A stretch of 64,000 nucleotides of DNA, from positions 1 through 64,000 of the forward strand of contig JAWODW010000017.1 in NCBI GenBank assembly GCA_046483065.1. Direction: 5' to 3'. The DNA is from JAWVYT01 sp046483065. Lineage in GTDB: Bacteria > Gemmatimonadota > Gemmatimonadetes > Longimicrobiales > RSA9. Shown here piece after piece: positions 60,101 to 64,000 of the stretch (position 1 is the stretch's first letter; each line of letters opens with the position of its first letter). The notes beneath the pieces were generated by a model. That model saw only the letters and a program-made list of their open reading frames with translations. It did no database searches and had not been told where the DNA came from. Position numbers and translations under genes: made by a program.

Positions 60101-61576
60101 AGCGTGACGGCTCGGGCCAACGGTATGCCCGCGGAGCTGCTCACGTTCTTCATCCCGGGGCTCCGCGACCTGCGCGGACAGCTGTACGGGGAGATGGCGG
60201 TGGTGGGTACGCCCGTCGACCCGGATCTCCAGGGGGAGGTGGAGCTTCGGGAAGGATCGGCCTACTTCGAGCCGCTGGAGGTGGGTTACAGCAGGGTACA
60301 GGCGAACGCACGGATGGCCGAAGGGTCGGAAGTGGAGCTGGAGGCCGAGCTGGCCACGAGCAGCGGGCGGGGTCGCATCCGGGGCACGCTCGACCTTGTC
60401 GAGCCCAGGGACCCGGTCTTCGACCTGGAGGTGGTGGCCGAGCGGCTCGACGCGACCCGACGACGGGACGTCACCGCTGTAGTGGACGGTGTGGCCCGGC
60501 TCCGGGGCCGCTACACCCGACCGGTGGTCTCCGGCAGCCTCACCATCGTGCGGGGCGAGATGAACCTGGACGAGGTCTGGCGGCAGTACCAGGTGGTCCA
60601 GCTCGATACTACCCTCTTCCAGATGCTGGACACGACTCAGGTCAGCTATCGGCCGGAGTCCGAGAGCCCCTTTCTGGAGAACCTGAGGGTCACCAACACC
60701 ACGTTGCGCACGGACCGGAACTTCTGGCTCCGGAGCCAGGAGCTGAACGTGGAGGTGGGAGGCAGTCTGGCCCTCGAGGTGGACCGACAGTCCGACGACT
60801 TCCGGCTCACGGGGACGCTCCAGGTGGTCGACGGCAACTACCAGCTCCTGGCGCGAGGGCTGCCAAGCGGGCGGCGGTTCGAGATCCGGGAGGGGACCAT
60901 TGAGTTCGTGGGCACGCCCGGGATCAACCCGAACCTGGAGATCGAGGCGGCCTACCGCATCCGACCCGCGCAAGGCGAGCCGATCGACGTCATCGCATCG
61001 GTCACCGGGACGCTCCAGGATCCCAGGGTGGCGTTGACCAGCGAGACCGAGGTCCCCATGAGCGAGACCGACCTGGCCAGCTATATCCTCTTCGGTCGGG
61101 CCAGCGCCGAGCTGACGCAGGCCCAGCTCGATGCGACCTCCGGTGGCGCCCTTGCCGCCGGGCTATTCAGCCCCATGCTGAGCGGGGCGGCCAGCTCGGG
61201 GATCCAGCAGGTGGCGTCCAGCCTCGGGCTGCCCGTGGACTACGTGGCCTTCAGTCTGCCCGAATACGGCGGTCTGCGGCAGCAGGCGGGCGGACCCACC
61301 AGCCTCTTCGGCAACGCCCAGATCGAGGTCGGCTTCGACCCGGCCCCGAACGTGTCGGTGATCGGCAGCGTGCGGCTCCCCAGCGGCACCGAGACGGAAG
61401 GGCAGGTGTCCACACTCCGCCTCTTCGGTGCCCGGGTCGAGTACCGGCCGTGGCAGACGTGGACCATTGAGGGCTACATCGAGGACCAGTTCGCCCGCCG
61501 GCCGTCCTTCGGCATCTCCGAGATCTCCGACCGGAAGGTCCTGGGGCTCTCCTTCTTCCGGGAGTGGGGGTACTGA
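57146..61576 (+). CDS. tamB: Translocation and assembly module protein TamB
   Basis: The 1476-residue protein has a single N-terminal helix (residues about 9-30), an AsmA-like start and a very long repetitive beta-taco body. The C-terminal DUF490/TamB domain (SETDLASYILFGRASAELTQ, PSFGISEISDRKVLG) ends in GY. It bridges inner and outer membranes and works with the TamA-like barrel encoded upstream, with a TGATG junction. It probably carries lipids or barrel proteins. Confidence 0.94.
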   Translation: MAITRRVVRYLTLTLAGVVVAAVGMVLFLTRTEAGVERAGRYVVERLDRSINGTVTVERITAAGSLLQGVMLHEVAISDVDGRPFLRADSARLGYRIRTFLAGSVVFDRLLVYGPDLVIERLPGQQWNYEGIFADTTAPDTAADSDGDGLIMIRDATVRGGRVTVRFPWEIEPGADTSRLTLEAVPGGRVRTVRFDSVNAYLPEVIWEAPGTDGRLIQVEDLSTRAFIWDTALEVEELAGRVTLQDSVVNFTAEPIRLPDSELVMDGRIVLGENGNRYDLEAVTEGAAFRDFRWLYPRLPAEGGGSLRFRLETQAPGRTLFLARDAELTARGSEVTGSFGVVTGGTLRLTDVDLRATPLDLDFLATLLPDGLPLSGLVMGTATAEGTLDALRTAGDVRHRTFDADGNGAESALRWNGTLGTSAPYPLRAMEVELRAVELAQVAQYVPELRVRGTARGTVRADGSLEDGVQVTGDLSLDHGGQPSMIQGAGRFALGATPTFDLQFEAAPVALELLALQVPALEGLHGEARGPVTVSGSLDDLTVDADIMTPAGDVVVRGNVAVNGMPRYRAEGSITDFRVDRVVPGLPETVVTGRFDLDGEGGTPEEADSRLSLDVLSARVDGVEVYRGTLRGGITSGLARVDSLMVATEVGDAEARGTFGLMEGRTGELDVSVRADSLVFLEPVLLPDAAPLDVDVEQAARIDGRINLDGRLTGSVAEWRTTATVGFRSFVYEQLHVGRGQVDVTWSPDSLLLDLDVDSLLHGNRRLASAQGSVRYEGDRGTVTLTAQGRETQRLMLESGFQPQGDVIRLRLRQLHLTTREGAWMLGDSARVTVGGSGFDTDSLVLVRDPAGARIRIMGVLPWRQPAADEVQEASLSIDLEDVQIGEFLRATQTDTLVGGIVTGKARVTGTALEPELQSRVDIRSFSYGTAVLDSVHAEVAYSDRVLDGSFEGWRDRATILTGGVRVPVELALAEQDERLLDRSMSVTARANGMPAELLTFFIPGLRDLRGQLYGEMAVVGTPVDPDLQGEVELREGSAYFEPLEVGYSRVQANARMAEGSEVELEAELATSSGRGRIRGTLDLVEPRDPVFDLEVVAERLDATRRRDVTAVVDGVARLRGRYTRPVVSGSLTIVRGEMNLDEVWRQYQVVQLDTTLFQMLDTTQVSYRPESESPFLENLRVTNTTLRTDRNFWLRSQELNVEVGGSLALEVDRQSDDFRLTGTLQVVDGNYQLLARGLPSGRRFEIREGTIEFVGTPGINPNLEIEAAYRIRPAQGEPIDVIASVTGTLQDPRVALTSETEVPMSETDLASYILFGRASAELTQAQLDATSGGALAAGLFSPMLSGAASSGIQQVASSLGLPVDYVAFSLPEYGGLRQQAGGPTSLFGNAQIEVGFDPAPNVSVIGSVRLPSGTETEGQVSTLRLFGARVEYRPWQTWTIEGYIEDQFARRPSFGISEISDRKVLGLSFFREWGY

Positions 61577-61644
61577 GCGCTGGATCAGCAGCCCATCCCC
61601 GGGGTATCTTGCAATTCGATAAGACCCCCTGATCTGAGAGAGCA

Positions 61645-62493
61645 ATGCAACGGACCAAGATCTTCGTGATGATGGCGGGGCTGACCGCCCTGCTGGTGGT
61701 GCTGGGCGGGTACATCGGCGGGACGGGTGGCGCCGTGGCGCTGTTCGTCTTTGCCGGGCTCATGAACTTCGGGATGTACTGGTGGAGCGACAAGGCGGTG
61801 CTGCGCATGTACAAGGCGCAGATCATCGACCGGTCCCAGGCGCCGGAGCTCTACGACATGGTGGACCGGCTCCGCCAGCGGGCGGGGCTGCCCATGCCCA
61901 CCGTGGCCATCGCGCCGCAGGAGCAGCCGAACGCCTTCGCCACCGGCCGCAACCATGAGCACGCGGTGGTCTGCTGTACCGCCGGCCTCCTCCAGCTGGT
62001 GGACACGCAGGAGATCGAGGGCGTCATCGCCCACGAGCTGGCCCACATCAAGCACCGGCACATGCTGGTGAGCACGGTGGCGGCCACCATGGCCGGTGCG
62101 GTGGCGATGATCGGCCGGATCGTGACCTGGGGCGCCATCTTCGGGGTGGGCGGCCGGGATCGGGGCGGCGGTGGGCTCGGCATGATCGTGATGGCCATCG
62201 TCGCCCCCATCGCGGCCATGATGATCCAGTTCGCCATCAGCCGGCAGAACGAGTTCCAGGCGGATCGGACGGGCGCGGAGATCAGCGGTAATCCCATGGG
62301 GCTGGCGAGCGCGCTGCAGAAACTCGACGCGTATAGCCGGCGGATCCCCATGCAGCTCAATCCCGCCGGCGCGTCGCTGGCCATCGTGAACCCGCTGGCG
62401 GGCCAGAAAGCGAGCTTCAGCAGCCTGTTCAGCACCCACCCCGCCACGGAGGAGCGAGTGGAGCGGTTGAAGGAGCTGGCAGCCGGCCGGTGA
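61645..62493 (+). CDS. htpX: Zinc metalloprotease HtpX
   Basis: The 282-residue M48 membrane protease handles inner-membrane protein quality. Two N-terminal helices (residues about 8-25 and 28-47) precede the motif VIAHELAHIKHRH with His130, Glu131 and His134, a third helix follows, and the ligand Glu is in NEFQADRTGAEI. STHPATEERVERL ends the protein, as in the family. It is the second M48 enzyme in the window. It overlaps the lipid-kinase-like gene by 4 bases. Confidence 0.95.
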   Translation: MQRTKIFVMMAGLTALLVVLGGYIGGTGGAVALFVFAGLMNFGMYWWSDKAVLRMYKAQIIDRSQAPELYDMVDRLRQRAGLPMPTVAIAPQEQPNAFATGRNHEHAVVCCTAGLLQLVDTQEIEGVIAHELAHIKHRHMLVSTVAATMAGAVAMIGRIVTWGAIFGVGGRDRGGGGLGMIVMAIVAPIAAMMIQFAISRQNEFQADRTGAEISGNPMGLASALQKLDAYSRRIPMQLNPAGASLAIVNPLAGQKASFSSLFSTHPATEERVERLKELAAGR

Positions 62494-63464
62494 CAGCCGA
62501 CGCGTCGGTGCCCTCGAACGGAGACGCAGCCACGGATGATGGTGCGGCCGGCCCTTACGTCGGCCGCACCTTTATCATCCTGAACCCCATTGCGGGGCAG
62601 GACGAGCCCGCCCGGCTGCGGCGTTTGGTCGGGGGCGAGTTCTCCGCCCGGCGGGCGTCGTTCGAGCTGGCGGAGACGGAGCGAGCGGGCCACGCCACCG
62701 AGCTGGCCCGCGAGGCCGCGGCCCTCGGCTATCGCGCCGTCTGCGTGGTGGGCGGCGACGGTACGCTGGCGGAGGCGGCCACGGGGCTGGCCGGGACCGA
62801 GGTCCCGCTGGCCGTGATCCCCCGGGGCACGGCCAACCAGGTGGCTCACAACCTGCGGATCCCGTCGAACCTGGAGGAGGCCGTGGAGCTGGCGGTGAAC
62901 GGCAAGGCGGCGGCCGTGGACCTGGGCGCCATCGGCGACCGGACGTTCGCGCTGGTGGCCGGCGCCGGACTCGACGCCGCCGTAATGGCCAGCGCCACCC
63001 GGGGGATGAAGGAGCGGTGGGGCTTCGGCGCCTATGTGTTCGCCGCCGTGAAGGAGGCGCTCACCGCCCAGCCGGTGGAGTTCCGCATCACCGCCGATGG
63101 CGAGACCGTGGAGGTCCGTGCCGTGAGTGTGATGCTCGCCAATGTGGGAGAGCTCTTCGCCCACTTCCTCCCGTTCCCCGTGCCGCTGGCGCCACGGCCC
63201 AAGAACTCGTGGCAGGACGGCCTCTTCGACGTGGTGGTCCTGGCACCCCGCAACGTCATGGACGTGCCCGCCGTGGTCTGGAAAGCCCTCGGCGGCCAGT
63301 TCGGGGACGACGACCGGCTCCTCCACTTCCAGGCCAAGGAGGTCACCGTCGAGACCGACCCGGCCATCGCGGTCCAGGTCGATGGTGACCCGGCGGGGGA
63401 GACCCCCATGTCCGCCCGGGCCATGGAGGGCGCCGTGCGGATCATCAGCCCGCTCCTGGTGTGA
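62490..63464 (+). CDS. Diacylglycerol/sphingosine-kinase-family protein
   Basis: The 324-residue protein contains the DAGK catalytic segment VVGGDGTLAEAATGLAG (GGDGT at 88-92) and the partner motif IPRGTANQVAHNLRIP (P-x-G-T-A-N). A C-terminal beta-sandwich follows (TVETDPAIAVQVDGDPAGETP). It is a YegS/DgkB-like lipid kinase, probably recycling diacylglycerol. The start is GTG overlapping the htpX stop. The N-terminal 25 residues are an extra Ala/Asp-rich stretch. Confidence 0.92.
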   Translation: MTADASVPSNGDAATDDGAAGPYVGRTFIILNPIAGQDEPARLRRLVGGEFSARRASFELAETERAGHATELAREAAALGYRAVCVVGGDGTLAEAATGLAGTEVPLAVIPRGTANQVAHNLRIPSNLEEAVELAVNGKAAAVDLGAIGDRTFALVAGAGLDAAVMASATRGMKERWGFGAYVFAAVKEALTAQPVEFRITADGETVEVRAVSVMLANVGELFAHFLPFPVPLAPRPKNSWQDGLFDVVVLAPRNVMDVPAVVWKALGGQFGDDDRLLHFQAKEVTVETDPAIAVQVDGDPAGETPMSARAMEGAVRIISPLLV

Positions 63465-63477
63465 GCCGGGGCCTGCC

Positions 63478-64000
63478 GTGAGCCGGCGCGTCCGGCAGGA
63501 GGAGGTCGTGGCCGCCGATGGGACCCGCCTCGCCCTCTACCGGGTGGGGCGACCCGGAGCGCCCACGGTGGTCCTGATGCCGGGCACCTTCTCCAACCAC
63601 ACCTTCTGGTTGGGCACCAAGGGCCACGGGATGGCGTGGGCGCTGGCCGACGCCGGTTTCGAGGCCGTGATCCTCGACCCCCGTGGGCACGGCGGGAGCG
63701 AGCGCCCCAACGGCCAGGACTGGACCTTCGACCACTGGGGACGCGTTGATGTCCCCGCTGCCGTGGGTGCCGCAACGGCCGGCGGCGGCCGAACGTTGAT
63801 GGTGGGCCACTCCGCCGGCGGCGCGTCGATGCTCATTGCACTGGCTGGTGACCCCGAGGTCCGTGAGCGGGTGGCGGGCGTCGTGGTGCTGGCCACACCC
63901 GTGCCGTGGCTCCAGCGCTGGCGACAGGTCGGGGCGTGGGCCATCCGTGCCGGGTCGCGGCTGCTGGGCCGGTTCCCCGCGCGGGTCCTGGGCCTGGGCC
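63478..64000 (+). CDS. Alpha/beta hydrolase (partial, cut by window end)
   Basis: The frame starts at GTG 63478 (VSRRVRQEEVVAADGTRLAL) and stays open to the window end, about 174 residues. It shows VVLMPGTFSNHTFW (oxyanion region), LDPRGHGGSER and the nucleophile elbow VGHSAGGASML (G-x-S-x-G with Ser in HSAGG). The catalytic Asp and His lie beyond the window. The start follows the previous stop by 13 bases. The substrate is unknown. Confidence 0.9.
   Translation, partial: MSRRVRQEEVVAADGTRLALYRVGRPGAPTVVLMPGTFSNHTFWLGTKGHGMAWALADAGFEAVILDPRGHGGSERPNGQDWTFDHWGRVDVPAAVGAATAGGGRTLMVGHSAGGASMLIALAGDPEVRERVAGVVVLATPVPWLQRWRQVGAWAIRAGSRLLGRFPARVLGLG

Noticed and set aside
1..64000. tRNA or rRNA genes
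   Set aside because: I looked for the T-loop pattern GGTTCGANTCC and for CCA-ended cloverleafs by eye on both strands and found none. A covariance search was not possible.

Overview
The window is one 64 kb stretch of very GC-rich, gene-dense bacterial chromosome. Several traits point to a Gram-negative didermal organism, most likely a Gemmatimonadota relative. These are many outer-membrane barrels, carboxypeptidase-regulatory-like proteins ending in a TonB plug-like domain, a DUF5117-type metalloprotease, TamA/TamB, an LpoB-like lipoprotein, GTG/TTG starts and stop/start overlaps. The taxonomic call is inference from gene content and base composition, not from a marker tree. I saw no rRNA, tRNA, CRISPR array or transposase gene.

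Region 1 (1-18.5 kb) is the accessory part. It holds an M48 lipoprotein protease, a large CarboxypepD_reg/plug protein, a lipoprotein, a C69 dipeptidase, a HEAT/zinc-ribbon protein, a VapBC module and a ribbon-helix-helix plus nucleotidyltransferase pair. It also holds a cut-off ankyrin gene, an error-prone polymerase (DnaE2), a winged-helix protein and a PA0069-type radical SAM protein. Gene remnants (a nucleotidyltransferase tail, an NtrC-type regulator fragment) and repeats show turnover here. The most unusual feature is an interspersed palindromic element. It sits twice, in frame, inside dnaE2 (about 115 extra residues each time) and once more just downstream.

Region 2 (18.5-27.9 kb) is on the minus strand. 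It runs from a cold-shock protein through envelope proteins (a 4-TM protein, two barrel-type proteins, two secreted metalloproteases, a DUF4097 protein) to a DEAD-box helicase and ribosomal protein S21.

Region 3 (28.4-45.1 kb) contains yebC-ruvC-ruvA-lepB and ruvB-queA-tgt-yajC on the plus strand. They are separated by a minus-strand block with two parts. The first is a terminal-oxidase or copper maturation set (Sco-like, polyferredoxin with a Met/Glu tail, CtaG, FixH/YtkA-like). The second is an envelope set (LpoB-like, plug protein, TPR lipoprotein, COG3014-like). A small DUF3618/holin-like membrane set lies beside lepB. The ruvB leader carries an array of short hairpins joined by a constant GCAACAG linker.

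Region 4 (45.4-64 kb) is a core-gene block: def-fmt-thiE-thiS-thiG, a convergent methyltransferase and cytidine deaminase, then a long tightly coupled run. That run is PASTA protein, thioredoxin-like protein, YbbR, tsaD, lgt-like, metallophosphoesterase, TamA-like, TamB, htpX, diacylglycerol-kinase-like protein and a partial alpha/beta hydrolase cut by the window end. Most junctions are ATGA/GTGA/TGATG overlaps, which suggests translational coupling.
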